A stretch of DNA of 64,000 nt from Chlamydomonas reinhardtii. Taxonomy: Eukaryota; Chlorophyta; Chlorophyceae; Chlamydomonadales; Chlamydomonadaceae. The position numbers were made by a program, and so were the translations under genes. Below, in pieces: positions 49,861 to 61,621 of the stretch (the stretch's first letter is position 1; each line of letters starts with the position of its first letter). The notes beneath the pieces are model-generated. The model was not told the DNA's origin, made no database searches, and saw only the letters and a list, made by a program, of their open reading frames with translations. Location of the stretch: positions 3,327,907-3,391,906 of the forward strand of contig NC_057020.1 of assembly GCF_000002595.2 (NCBI RefSeq), read 5' to 3'.

Positions 49861-50709
49861 ACTGGCAAGGCGTCGATGCGGTGGCAGCGCTGCAAGCCTG
49901 CAACGCCTGGGCTGCCCACACTGCCTATGGGTTGTGCAGCACCGTATTGTGGCGGGGCGGCTGTACGTGGACGCCGAGGCGAAGCGGTTCGAGCACCGCG
50001 ACGTGGCGGAGGTAGGGGTGCGGCGGAGGCCACGTGGGTGGGGATGGGTGGGCGGGAGCGGCGGAGCGCATTACAGTGCTCCGTGCCTCGACGGTTGGCG
50101 CTGCTCTTGACATGCGTGCTGGCCGGCTCCACACAGCTGCGCATGCACCTTACATGCTGCGAGCTTGAGATAAGCAAGGCAGCCCTGGCTCGTGAGATGT
50201 GACGGGTAAACCCTCACAAACCCTACGGAAGGCTTTAAGCAGTCTCTGGCTAGTCATGGAAGTGCGTTTACCGGGATTCGGCGTTCCTGCTACAGGAAAT
50301 CGAGGAACTAGGGGATATCAAGTCGGCAAAGTGGGCGCGAAGTGCTAGTTCCCAAACCGGCACACGTGCCAAGCTTCTCAACGCAGTTGTGGCACCACCT
50401 GATACGGTAGTACGAGTAGCACGATTACAGTACATCGCCGATACTCTCACGTGGACTGTGCACACTTTGCATTGTTATCGAAGATGCTTGTTGTAGTCGC
50501 TGAAACCGAACAATCCATGTCCGCAAACACACCTAACCTCCGCTAGGCCTTACACAAACGGGAAATAGAGCATGGTTCGCCTATGCCCGCAGCGCTCACG
50601 TGACGACACCGCGCAAACGTATTGTCCACTAGAGAACCAGCATGGACTGTCCCTATCTAGCAGAAGTCACGGCGTTTAAAAGTCACTGCGTTTGTCCCGT
50701 GTTATGGAC
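49861..50709. other. Intergenic, with a possible coding relic at 49,910-50,015
   Basis: The first 150 bases have coding-like composition and an open stretch containing HRIVAGRLYVDAEAKRFEHR ending at a donor-like GTAGGG, but no start or neighbouring exon can be connected. TTACA at 50550-50554 is a poly(A) candidate for the gene at 50710. Nothing else is supported. Confidence 0.35.
50550..50554 (-). terminator. TGTAA polyadenylation signal (candidate) for the 50710-51907 gene
   Basis: TTACA on the plus strand, about 155 bases beyond the stop codon. Confidence 0.5.
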
Positions 50710-51907
50710 TTAGGCAGCCACAGGCTGAGCCGGCTTGTCCTCCTCCTTCTTGGCCTGGGGTTGGACGTGGCCAGTGCCGGCAATGCTGAAGAAGATGGAG
50801 AGGAGGAAGTTCCAGAAGCTGGTCACAATCATGCCGACAATTTCAGCCGTCACATACTTCTCGGCATCGTCCTGAAGGGCAGCGGGTGTACAAGGGAGGG
50901 TTCAGTGCCAGGCTATGGGCAGTGCCAGGCTATGAGAGCATGAGAGCACACAGCTGGGCGACGCATGCGCACCTTCGTCAATGATGTTGCCGGGGTTTGC
51001 GCCGTCCTCTGCAGGAGCGGGGTGGCGGGGGCATCAGTCAACAACTGACGAACAACTTGCTTGTTGCCCCTGCTATCACACATAGCACAAGCTTTTTGGG
51101 TTACACGAGACCGTCATGACGCAATGCGTATCCCCTCTCACGGATTTGGTTGAGGTCGACAATGCGCAGGGTCGTGCGGTAGATGATGAGGGCGGTGTTG
51201 ACGGCAAACCAGTTGCTGCAAGGGGAACATGTCGGTTAATAGGTTTCCATGCCCCTGCAGGACCGCATCCGCTGGTGTGTAACACTTACCACTCCCCGAC
51301 AGCCCCACCACCTACCTGAACATGCTGTGCGTCCGCTTCATCGCGTGGGGGACGAAGCTGCAGACGGCCAGGATGACCAGGTTGACAAACTGTGCTGCGA
51401 CAGTGTACCATTCCAGCATAATAACGGTTTGCTCTTGGGCTTGGCTCCACTGCCCATTGGTCACGACATCTGTGATCTTGGCCAGCGCGCCCTGTTAAGG
51501 GGAGGTGTGCGCGAGGGGGCCGGACGGTCAGTACGGTCAGCAGGTGCTGCAAACGCCAAGAATTCTTCCCGCTCACACAGCCAGCGCCGAAGCTCACAAA
51601 ATCTTATAAAATACACTTGTCGTATATGTCTGATCTGGGACAGCAGCGGCGACCACAGCAGGAATGGGTTCGCCGGTGGCGGGCAGGTACACCGTTGATG
51701 TTGACTGGGGCACCGGGCACGCTGCAGCTTCCCCAGAACCCTCCTTCCCTTCCCTATTGGCGACCGCGACGAAGGCTACCTGCTGCACTGAATGCGAACT
51801 CCTCACGACTTCCAAAAGTTTCCGAAATCGCTTACCAAGTAAATCAGCCAAGGGGCGACGCCTACTATAGCAAGGACGCCGGTCGTGATAGCCAAAGCGT
51901 TCACCAT
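50710..51907 (-). CDS. Uncharacterised four-helix membrane protein, paralogue A
   Basis: Exons 51836-51907, 51316-51491, 51142-51215, about 50971-51008 and 50710-50871 give about 173 residues with four hydrophobic segments: TTGVLAIVGVAPWLIYL, WYTVAAQFVNLVILAVCSFV, WFAVNTALIIYRTTLRIV and IVGMIVTSFWNFLLSIFF. The C-terminal tail is charged (KKEEDKPAQ). The junction between exons 4 and 5 does not fit a GT donor in phase; a GC donor at 50970 does. The protein is clearly homologous to the divergent gene at 52278 (EWYxVAAQ, VNTxLIYRxTxRI). I do not recognise the family; it could be a small channel-like or scaffold membrane protein, but nothing in the sequence decides this. Confidence 0.78.
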
Positions 51908-52277
51908 GGTTGCGAGCTTCGGGGCTGGAAGTCGAGCTGACTTGAACTGTCGAACGAGTACCTGCTGGTGTTTTCAGTGGTGTATCCTGGCTCAAGAAAT
52001 AATATATGAAATCACGCTATTATGCTATGGGCTATATAGTGCGTGCGCCTGCGGATGAGCGACGCGCCACGGCGAATGGCGCGGCAGCAGGCGGCAGGCC
52101 AGCGAAGCAAGGCGATCGAGGTGTTCCGGGATCAGGGGGTGGTCACGCCCCTCTGCATTTATTAAAACCACTACTCTATACAAGTTTGCAGCGACAACTT
52201 TACAAGCGCACGCGTTTCGAAAGTTTGACCAAGGCTCTACGTTCGCGGTCTCGGCACTCGGAGCACCTGAGTCAACG
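51908..52277. promoter_or_regulatory. Shared divergent promoter of the paralogous membrane-protein pair
   Basis: 370 bases lie between the two start codons. AT-rich TATA-like stretches occur at about 52000-52010 (ATAATATATGAAA) and 52030 (CTATATAG), and another (CTATACAAG) near 52175, so both directions have a candidate core promoter. Confidence 0.5.
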
Positions 52278-53536
52278 ATGGGCTTGAATATGCAGTATAA
52301 GGGTCTCAGCTACACCACAGCTGTCATCGCCATCTTGGGGGTGGCGCCGTGGGGAGTGTTCTTGGTGAGCGTTCTTGGTGAGCGTGCAGAGTGCGCGCCA
52401 GTATGATGAATGAACAGGATACAGATATAGTCGTGTCGTGTGCGTATATATTGCGGCCGCGTGACGGAACCTATTGGCAGACGCCAGTACCACACTCGCC
52501 CCCACGACCCGCCGACTGACCTACCCCTGACTTTCCCCCCTTCAGGGCGGCGTGGCCAAGGCAACGACTGAGCTTGATGGCAAGCTCATCAAGCAGGCCG
52601 AGGTCATGGTGAGATGCACGATTACACTTGGACGCAACTCGTTCACAGTCTGCAACTCCCTCGCATCAAGCTTGGGTTTGCAAGAAGGGTGCCTCAAGCC
52701 TATGCCGATATCGTACACGTCCTTTGTTATGGAACGCAACGCATTCAGATTGCCCCATGTACCGCAATTCTCATGTGCACGTATGGTCAACGCTCACTCC
52801 TCCCTTCGCGGCTTGCCCATGTTCCGTGACAGCTTGAGTGGTACATCGTGGCTGCCCAGATCGTGTACATGGTGGCCATCGCCGCCGTTGGCTTCGCTGG
52901 TCAGCTCCGCCGCTGCGACTCGCTTTTCAACAATGTACGTTTCACGCGTATACACTGTGTAGGTTCCCTGTGTTCATAGTCCCCGCGGCAAGGCCGGACT
53001 CGGGCTGGATTAGGGTGGGCACCCTGCCCTGGGTTGGTCAGTGACGTGGTTTGAACTTATGTGTCAGTCTCAAAAGTCGCTCACGACTATGTATGCCCTG
53101 TCCGCTGCCCATGCAGTTCCTGGCGGTGAACACATTCCTGCTGATCTATCGTGCCACGATTCGCATCAACCAGGTATGTTGAGCAAGTCTCTGCAGGTCC
53201 AGTTCCGTCATTCTCGGATGAGTCCGTTATATGTATCATCCCTCGCCTTGTAGGCCCAGTCCCTCAAGGACGACAACATCTACGTGTCAGACTGGCTGCA
53301 CCTGCCATACGTCCGTGCACTTGCTGCCGGGCAGGTGGGGCTGGTTGACTCTACGCATGGGCGGCACGTTGGTGGTGGTTAGCTGCCTGTCCCACTGTTG
53401 TTGGGCGCCCCTTCTCGCTACCGTGTTCCAATTCGCATACCGGTTTGATGCTGTGCAGGTTTCCTGCGCCGCTTGGAACCTATTCCTAGCTATCTTCCTG
53501 GGCCTTGCTGGCTCCACGCCTGAGCCCACTAATTAA
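52278..53536 (+). CDS. Uncharacterised four-helix membrane protein, paralogue B
   Basis: Six exons (52278-52364, 52546-52608, 52833-52934, 53117-53173, 53254-53334, 53459-53536), all phase 0, give 155 residues. Four hydrophobic segments match paralogue A in order: TTAVIAILGVAPWGVFL, WYIVAAQIVYMVAIAAVGFA, FLAVNTFLLIYRATIRI and AAWNLFLAIFLGLAGS. Intron positions after helix 1 and before helix 3 are conserved between the two genes; this copy has an additional intron just before helix 2. A second in-frame ATG four codons downstream is an alternative start. A TGTAA lies at 53851-53855. Function unknown. Confidence 0.82.
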
Positions 53537-55255
53537 GCTGTGTGACGCTGACACGGCATGGCGCCCTGAGCATGATATTCATGCATATGGATAAGTAGTG
53601 CGGTGTTTGGCGCGTTGGCACTTTGTGCGATAGTCAGTATAGCATTGGCGGGCTACAGCTGGAGTTCTATTCTTCCGAGCTCAACGTACGGATCCCACAG
53701 AACCTCCAGAGAGGTAGTATGGCGGTTGCTACCGCAAAGGAGTCCTGGACCTGCTGTAGCCACGGTGCGTTGGTGTTTACATGCAGTGGATTTGGCGCTC
53801 CTGACAAAGTGCTTGGGGTTTGGGTGCGCTGCGGTATTGCCTTCTGAGGATGTAATGCATTCAGACATTCAGTGAAGCCGTGGTCAGCCGTGGTGAAGTA
53901 AGCCTTCAAGAATCTGGACGGCAGAGCCGTGGACGCTGGTCGCCTGCGTGCAGGTGCGCTGCTCCTCTGCTTCACGCGTGTGGGTGGCGGTGTGTGTGTC
54001 TGGTGCTATCGCCTTGCTGGGCGCCCGGAGCGTGAGAAAATATTGACTTCTCCGGAGCGAAGTATGAGCGTCACGACGATAAGTGGGTTATTGACGTGCT
54101 TGAAAAACGCAACACGCACAAGCGAACATGACGTTGTAGAGAAGTGGGTATGGCTGGCACGGAGTGCCGTACGAGGCGCTATTGCGCCTCCAAGTAGCGC
54201 AGCTGCTGCTGGTAGCAGCATCTGCCGTTTGTCTCTTTCTATCTTACAGAATTGTTATGCCGTGTTCTTGCTTTTATGGCTGAAGTGAATACTTCCCGCC
54301 CACCCACCCTTGATCTGCCGGTAGGAGGCAACTGAGAGACGCCTAACGGCCACTAGGTCAAAGTGAACTTGGGGTTTCGGGTTTCAGCACCGACTGTGGG
54401 GCTTGCCTGCTTGCTTTGTTGCTTGTAGCGTTGAGGAGTGAGAACGCGCATCAGCAAACTATAGCACCCCTGGCATACTACCAGCCTGCAAGCAGGTCAG
54501 CGATGTCTCGGTACACACAGTAACTCGGGCGTTATACCAGCCATGCCATATTGCCTTGACGCAGCAAATTGGTTGTTGGGGTCTGGAAATACGCTGCGCC
54601 CTGGTGCACACTACGGGACTACGCCAACCTGCCCCTTACCCTGTCCCATTGCCCCCAAGCAGAGCCCACAAAGGTCAGGGGACGCGTGCTCAGTTCCTCA
54701 CTTCCTCTTGAAACGGGCAGGGCAGGCTGCAGTTACGTCGGCGTCGAAGCTACACAAGCTCCCAAGGTGCAAGAATTGCTGCGCTGGGGCAGCGACAGAG
54801 CCAGCACCGTGGGCGGGAGGGGGGGGGGGAGCGGGCGGCCAGCAACACGGACTGAGGTGGTGTCCGCTCTGAACCGGGGGAAGCCACGAACCCTGCCGAT
54901 GATACGGGCCTGCCGATGATTCAGGTCAGGGATTCGGCCACCACTGGCACAGCCGCTTACAACGCACATAGTTTCACTGCAAGTAAAGCATTCTAAGCAT
55001 ACGTTCATGACACCTAATTGCACGCGACGCGAACGTTGCTCCGCGTCATCTCCTCATCTTCACCTCGACGCCACGCCCACGCGCACACCGAACTGTCTAT
55101 AATAGATATTTCCATGTGAGAGACGAGTAGGAGGTTTCAACGGCGTAACAAAAACCGCACACGTCGCATCCGCGTGCAACGCTCGCGAGCCGGCCTGCGC
55201 TGGCCCGAGCTGTGGGTCGTGCCAACCACTGGCAGAACATTGGCACACTGCTAAC
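53537..55255. other. Intergenic, 1.7 kb
   Basis: 3' UTR of the membrane-protein gene to about 53,870, then sequence without a supported gene. 54000-54040 resembles 31160-31212 in inverted orientation. A short G-run (GGGAGGGGGGGGGGAGCGGGC) lies near 54,815. The final part precedes seipin. Confidence 0.4.
53851..53855 (+). terminator. TGTAA polyadenylation signal (candidate) for the 52278-53536 gene
   Basis: TGTAA about 315 bases after the stop codon. Confidence 0.5.
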
Positions 55256-57934
55256 ATGGAGCTGGTACGGCGTGCGACTGGGCTCGCGCCCGCGGTTGTG
55301 ACGTGCGGCGCTGCGCTGAGTGCCTGCTGCGCGCTTGTGGGCTACTCCCTTCTCAGCTTCCTGTTCCTGACGCGGTGCGCACACGGTGACGTGGGGGGGG
55401 GGGGTGCTGAACTCTGCGTCCCAGGCTACCCAGCACATGCAAACCATGCGGCGCTGGTACCATCCAGGGTAGCCGCTAGTAGCTGGCTCGACCGTTTCCA
55501 TGCGCAACCCTGTTCCTGTCTGGTCCCGCAGCTACTACGCGCCCGCGACCCATCACTTTGTGCGCCCTCTTCACTTTGATTACACCGGCTATGTGGCGGT
55601 GGCGGTGGCGCCGCTGTCGCCCAACCTGCATGAGAAGCTGGGGCCGCCGGGCGGCGGCAGGTCCGTGCCGGGTGCAGCCGCGGCTGCCGTGCTACCGAAG
55701 TCCAGGTTCCTACCTTTGGGCACCCAGGTGAGAAGGCGTAAGTTGACATCAGCAACCACACAACGCCCGGGTAAAGGCGGCTACCCCCCGGACCAACGGT
55801 CCATTCATGTCCTTGCATATTGGCATTGCAACCATGTCACAAACACGGTGTCTACGCCAGCGCCGGGGTTGCTACGAGGCCGGCACCCTCTGGTCCCGCA
55901 GTTGTGGGTCGCCGCCAGTGCTGTGCGTCTCCTCTTGCCTGAACCCCTTCGCAACCCGTCACATGCGCTGACAGGTGGCGGTGCACGTGAAGCTGGTCAT
56001 TCCTTGGGACCATACAGACCTGTTTCAGGCAAGTGTGGCATGTAGACAACCTGATGCACGTGATCGGTTGCTGCGGGCCCAAAGCCGCCTTGCGCGTGTT
56101 AAAGCAAGCAGCGCCCTCGGCGCTTCACAATGGGGTCCTTGCTTCGACCTCACCTTGACGCGTGTTGTGTGGGCACATACCGTGCTACCGTACTGCAGGT
56201 GACGGGCGAGTTGATGACAAACGTCACGCATGTGGCTGCGCGGTCCACCCGCACCTACATCAACACTCCACCGCCCTATCTCTACCGCCTGACCAAGTGA
56301 GATTGTGCATTATGAAGGGCAGCAACACAGAATACGCAATGTGTTGGTTTTACGGAGTTCACACCTCCTGCAAGTGGACATCACATCCACATCGTCTTGC
56401 GCTTCCCAAAGCACCATCAAACAGCGGTGCCCTTGCCTTGCCCCATGCACACACGTGCCCTCCCTAGGAACATGATGCTCCTGCCGCTGCACGTGCTGGG
56501 CTGGGGCACGGGCGAGTGGGTGCACGTGGACCTGCCGCTCTTCGACGCGTACGAGGACCGTGAGGAGGCGCCGGTGGCGGCCTTCCGCGCGCGCCTGGCC
56601 AGCCGCAACACCTCCAAGGGCGGCCTGCCGCCGCCGCCCGTGCACAAGGCCGAGCTGCACGTGCGACTCAAACTGGGTGGGTGCACGCAATTGGAGAGGT
56701 GTTGTGGAGGGTGACATCGTGGTGGTAACGAGACATCTCCGCTAGTGGGCTTGCGCAAATACCGCGATGAAGTGTTTGACATGTGTGACGCCACTCCTGC
56801 CCCGCAGGCCCGCTGCAAACGGCGCTGTTCTGGCTGCGGCCGGGCCTGGCGCTGAGCGTGGTGCTTCTGGTGGTCGGGCTGACCACCGCGCTGGGCGGCA
56901 GCGCCACTGCCGTTGGTCTGGCCATGCTGGCATGCCTGCTGTCGCGATGGGTGGCGGCCAACAACGCCGAGGCGGCCGCCGCCGCCGCCAAGAGCGGTAG
57001 GGGCCGGCGCGGCCGCGGCCGGCTGCTGCCAATTGGTGCGCCAGCGGCGGCGCAGCCGAAGGGTTATGGGTACGGCAATGGCGGCGCGCCCTACGGGGGT
57101 GTGGAGGACGCAATGTCGTACAGTCTGGCCCACGCGCAGTATTTCCGGGGCGGCCGCGGCGGCGGGGATGGGGGCGTGTATGAGGGACATGAGGAAGAGC
57201 ACGAGCACGGGGCGAGCTCGGCGGGCGAGGAGAGCTGGGCGGCTGGGGCTGCGGAGGCGCCGGTGGGCAAGGCCACTTATCGCTACGTGGTGCGGGAGGA
57301 GCAGCAAAACCCCAGCGAGGCCACGTCGTCGTGGACTGGCACTGGCAGCAGCGCCGTGGGTGGGCACACCGTATCGGGGCCGGCAGCCACCGCCACGCCC
57401 AGCAGCTCGGTGGCGGGTCATAGGGCACACGGTGGCGCACGTCCGCCGGCCGGCCGGCAGGCACCTGTGCGGGCGCCGGCGGAAGAGGAGGCAGCAGAAG
57501 CAGCCCCAGTCGGCGGGAGGCCGAAGTCGGCTGCGGCGAAGGGTGCTGCGGCGGGCAAGGGTGTGGAGGAGAGGTCTGAGGATGCGGAGCCAATCGGCGA
57601 GGGCAGCGAGGCTAGGGAGCCCGTGCCGGTGGCTGAGTCGGTCGGCAGGGCGTCCAGGCGTGGAGAGGAGGCGGCAGGAGCCTGGCCCCGTGCTATTGAG
57701 GAGGAGGACGAGGAGGGGGACGCAGAGGTGGAGGCTGAGCAGCCGGGCGTCGCTGGAGGTGAGCAGCAGGAGGTTGAGGTGGTGGCGCAAGGCGCAGGCG
57801 GCAAGGCCGGGGCGGGCGTGGCGGCTCGCGTGGGCACCAGTGAGTGCGACTTGGCGCCGCAGGTGGACAATGCGGCCGATAGCGGCAGTGCGGCAGCGGT
57901 ACGGCGGCGGGCAGGATTCGCGTGGAAGGCGTGA
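55256..57934 (+). CDS. Seipin (lipid-droplet biogenesis protein)
   Basis: ER membrane protein that oligomerises at ER-lipid droplet contacts and controls droplet formation. Exons 55256-55374, 55532-55727, 55975-56028, 56199-56296, 56468-56676 and 56808-57934 encode 600 residues. Topology matches the family: an N-terminal TM helix (about 12-38, ending SLLSFLFLTR), the diagnostic RYYAPATHHFVRPLHFDYTG, a luminal beta-sandwich domain (FLPLGTQVAVHVKLVIPW, a sequon in MTNVTHV at a place comparable to the human NVS site, YINTPPPYLYRLTKNMMLL), then a second hydrophobic hairpin (LALSVVLLVVGLTTALGG, GLAMLACLLSRW). About 270 further residues form an acidic, Ala/Gly/Glu-rich disordered tail. The third intron uses a GC donor (CAG/GCAAGT at 56029). 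Confidence 0.88.
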
Positions 57935-58774
57935 TTATGCCCACCGCGCGTGTTGGGAGTGTAATTTAAGGTTTCGGTTCTGTGACGGCACTGCCCAAGG
58001 GGCTACGGGGCAGTTGTGCTGCTGTAAGGCAGGCACGCTTAGATAGGTGCGGAAGGCCGCGGCAGCGGCTATTACCGGTAGTTGCGCTGGTTGAGAAGAG
58101 GCCACGCGTACGCCATAGTTAAGCGTGAAGTTCACGCGCTGCTGGCGTTACCACTGTCGCTGAGGTCGGTGCTGAAGCATGTTGTGCAGGGGTGTGTAAG
58201 TAGTCACGACTAGTAGCCCGCAAGCCCGCAGCCAGCATCAAGACATCGTCCGGGGAGAAGTGGCCCCTTCGACTTGGCCTTGTTTGCGCTCGCCACTGCC
58301 AGTACGACCGGTACCTAAGCGTGCCCAGGTATGCACACTACACGCGGTATACTACTGAGAGTGCACGGTTTTGAGGCGTGCGTTTGCCGTTGACTTGCCG
58401 TGCTGGCGGCAGCACACAGCTTTGCATTGGACGGCCCACGCGCCCCGCCCGCTAGCGTCGCTTTCATCGCGAAGGGACCGGTAGCAAGCCGACATAGCCC
58501 CTGGCGTTCTGGTATAGCAGCATCTATTCTTATCACCACTATCATTCAACGTAATTACATTTTGCGACAGGTCTATGACGAGACAGGACCTGAGACAGGA
58601 CCGCGGCCTGTGACTTTCTGCCTGCCTGCTGTTTTCCTCGCCCTTTTGATAGGTTAGGCCAATACATCATACTAACACATTAACGTTCATGGAGTAGAGA
58701 CTCAAGGGCTACCCACGTCACGCCCGCTTAGACGACGTTGCGCCCGCGCTCTCTTTGAGACAAGCGGCGCGGTC
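57935..58774. other. Intergenic: seipin 3' UTR and promoter side of the 58775 gene
   Basis: No gene or repeat is supported between about 58,220 and 58,774. Confidence 0.4.
57960..57964 (+). terminator. First of three TGTAA signals after seipin
   Basis: TGTAA occurs at 57960-57964, 58023-58027 and 58195-58199. The last gives the more usual 3' UTR length of about 260 bases. Confidence 0.4.
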
Positions 58775-61621
58775 ATGTTTATTGGCTTATGTAGAGGGCG
58801 TAAAAACTTAGACGCGGTTGCGCCCACGCCGAGTACCAGTTCCAAAGGGTCACCTTCGCAAGCCTCGACCCCAGCGAAGTCAGCTTCCCTTTCCGAAACA
58901 GCGCCGCTTACTGTGGGGCCAAGTTCAACGTCACCTATGGCGGCCGCAGCGGAGGCGGAGCACTTGTTTGACCTCCGTGCCCATGGCAGCGTCCCCGGCG
59001 GAAGATGTATGTATATCCAGTCTGGTGACACCAGCGACTTCGATGGTACGGGGGCGAAGTCAGGGGGGGAATCTAGGTTGCCCATAGGGTAGATACTAGC
59101 ACACAAGGGCTGTTTGGGAGGACTGTCCGGAGATAACAGTCCTGGCACCCATCGCCACTGACACCCTACACGACGAAACCGTGGCCGCAACCGCAGGCTA
59201 CCTTATCGCGGCGGCCGGGCACGTAATCCAGCGGCAAACACCGGATTTTGAATACGTAGTAGCGGTGAGTACTTGTCCAGCGGTCAGGCTTTTGGGCGAC
59301 AGCGTCGACGCCCAAACATGGGTGACAGGCTGTGACACGCATCAAAGGTCACTGGTGTGCGGCGTCCCGGTGTCCTATGAAGGTGCCGGAACGGCGAGCA
59401 TGGCGGGACAAGGACGAGCCGGACACCAACAAGCACGACCCTACCTACAGCGAGGAGGTGCTGGCCACGTCGGGGGCGCTGCTACGGCATCTGTGCCCGG
59501 ACGCTATGCTTGTCAAGTGGGTGGACATGATGCGATGATAGGCGCGTGTATGGGATTGCGGGCTGAAGGAGATGCCGGAGTGTTGGAGCTGGTGAAGGGC
59601 ACGCGGGGCCCTTGTCATGGATGTGGCAGCTGTTCCGGCGTCGCACTTAAGCTGGAGGAACGCAAGCCCTCAACAGGCAGACGGCACTACAGCCCGCGCC
59701 CGTGTGTGTAACTGTAAGCATGCACATGGTGGTGCAAGTTCTCTGAGTTGACTATCGAACCACCTGCAGGGGCGCACTCAACCAGCGCAACATCATCCCC
59801 TGGAAGATGATGTTCAACGAGCCGGAGAACTATGGGCCGCTCATACGCGACCTACCAGCCAGTGAGCGATGATGCTTACCTTTGGGATAAGCTGTGGTGG
59901 AAACAAGAACGATGCATGGAAGTGTTGCTGTGCCAAGCCCCTGCTTGTGGTAATTGTATGTGTGATGAATGAAGCGGCTCTCTTGGATTGTCGCTGCAGT
60001 CGACCCTCGGTGGAGTTCCCTGGAGCAGCTGGCGCAGCGCATCCTCAGCCCCGAGGTACGACATGCAGTGCCTGCGTAGCGCCTGCTGTGTTGTTTTGGT
60101 CTGTGGTTACGACTTATGTGACAGCCAGGACCATGAGCTAGCCGAAATGGAACGTGTTGAGGCACGGCTCACCATCCTACAGCTGAGCTGTGGCAAAGGA
60201 CCTGACGACGCCACCCACATTGACACCGGCTGCCCCGCAGCTGCACTCGCTGGTGTTGGACATGAACGGCTCCATGGGCTACCTGGACGCACTGGTCAAC
60301 CTGATCGGGCCGGAGGGCGAGAAGGTACGGCAACAGAGATAGGGAGGGCAATGGGGCCTGGCGAGTGGCGAGAGGTTGTTGCGGGTTTGGCGGGGAGAGC
60401 TGTGCAGGAGGGCTGGGCACATTATGACATGACAATGGAGCAGAGTATGCGCATGGGGATTGAGTTATCAGTTCTTACAAATATTAGCTGGATGTTCATG
60501 CTAACGCTCCAGCTTGTGCCATGCTGTGCTCTACTCCGCCGCCGCTCAGGTGCTGGGCGCCAAGATGAAGGCGTCGGGACTGCCGCTGGTCATTATGGCG
60601 GGCGTGCAGGCTGAGGTGGTGGCACAGACGTTGCCGCTGCCAGGGCGGTGAGTTGCCGACGGCGCTGACTTATCGTTCGTGTCACTACGGCACACACAGT
60701 CCCCCATCCACGCCCGTAGCTACCTCGCCCGCCCTCTCACGCTCTTGCCACGCCCTCCTCCCTTGCTTCTTCCCCGCTGCACCCCGCAGGGACCCCCGCG
60801 CCACCAAAAACGCCATCTACTACCCCGCCGCCGTGCGCGTGCTGCTGCGGCTGGCTCGGTCCCACGGCATCCCGCTGCTGTTCGTGACCAACAACGTGTG
60901 CAACAAGCTGCTCAAGTTCCAGGATGCGCCCGAGGTGGCCGTCAAGCTGGGGCTGCAGGGGCTGCTGCGCAAGGTCGGCGACACCTGGTTCAGCCTGCCC
61001 TACCTCAAGGGTGAGTGCGGAGGCGTGGGTGCTGCGGGCTTGGCTTTGGGGATGCCTGTTACTGTTAGTCAGCACACACGTGCGGCAGGTGGTCCAGGGC
61101 AGGGGCGCTTGAGCTTGAAGGGCTGGTGGGCTGCTGCGCTCGCTGTCTTACGCCGCCCGCTGCACCGCAGGCAAGTGCGTGCCGTTCGACTGGGTGGCGT
61201 TCGCGGCCATGCTGCTGTACGGCCGCAAGCCCGCCTCCATGGCACTGGCGCACCAGGAGCTGTGGGTGGGCAAGGACGATCCCTCAGTGCTGGTGCTGCG
61301 GGACACAGGTGCGGCCGGCGGAGTCGCGCGCACATGTGCATGCGGTGTACGTCTGGGCGAGCTGAATAGGAGAGGGCAAGGCGAGGGTGAGGTTTCTTCG
61401 CTGGGGTGTGGTGTCCACATAATGAAGGCATGTGCCAAAACTCCAGCCCACACACCCGATTGCTACCCTCGTGCCATTCCGCAGCGATGCCGGCGGATGA
61501 CGTGGTAGCGAACAACGTGGCCAACACGGAGCGCTGGGGCGTGGTGGAGAGCGTGGTGGAGATCAACATCGAGATGATGCTGCAGCTCGCCAAGCACGCC
61601 TGCTCGCACACAGCCGTCTAG
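58775..61621 (+). CDS. Uncharacterised protein; weak resemblance to nucleoside hydrolases
   Basis: Ten exons (58775-59045, 59140-59264, 59329-59516, 59770-59861, 60000-60055, 60241-60324, 60550-60647, 60790-61010, 61171-61308, 61485-61621) join in phase to 469 residues. The first 60 residues are Ser/Thr/Pro-rich and could be a targeting or disordered leader. The exact start is uncertain, as a second in-frame Met begins MAAAAEAEHLFDL. The C-terminal half looks globular: LPLVIMAGVQAEVV, then TKNAIYYPAAVRVLLRLA and HGIPLLFVTNNVCNK, an order recalling the IMGG ... FN.YxDPEAA ... GIPI pattern of inosine-uridine nucleoside hydrolases. The metal-binding DxDPGxDD motif of that family is not convincingly present, so enzymatic function is doubtful. 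The 3' end overlaps the converging gene's predicted UTR. Confidence 0.72.

Noticed and set aside
56417-57790. 457-codon minus-strand open frame
   Set aside because: Antisense shadow of the seipin tail; no start context or domain.
58775-59264. Ser/Thr-rich segment as a transposon-derived frame
   Set aside because: Its donor and the following exons keep phase through ten exons, so it fits better as the N-terminus of the host gene.
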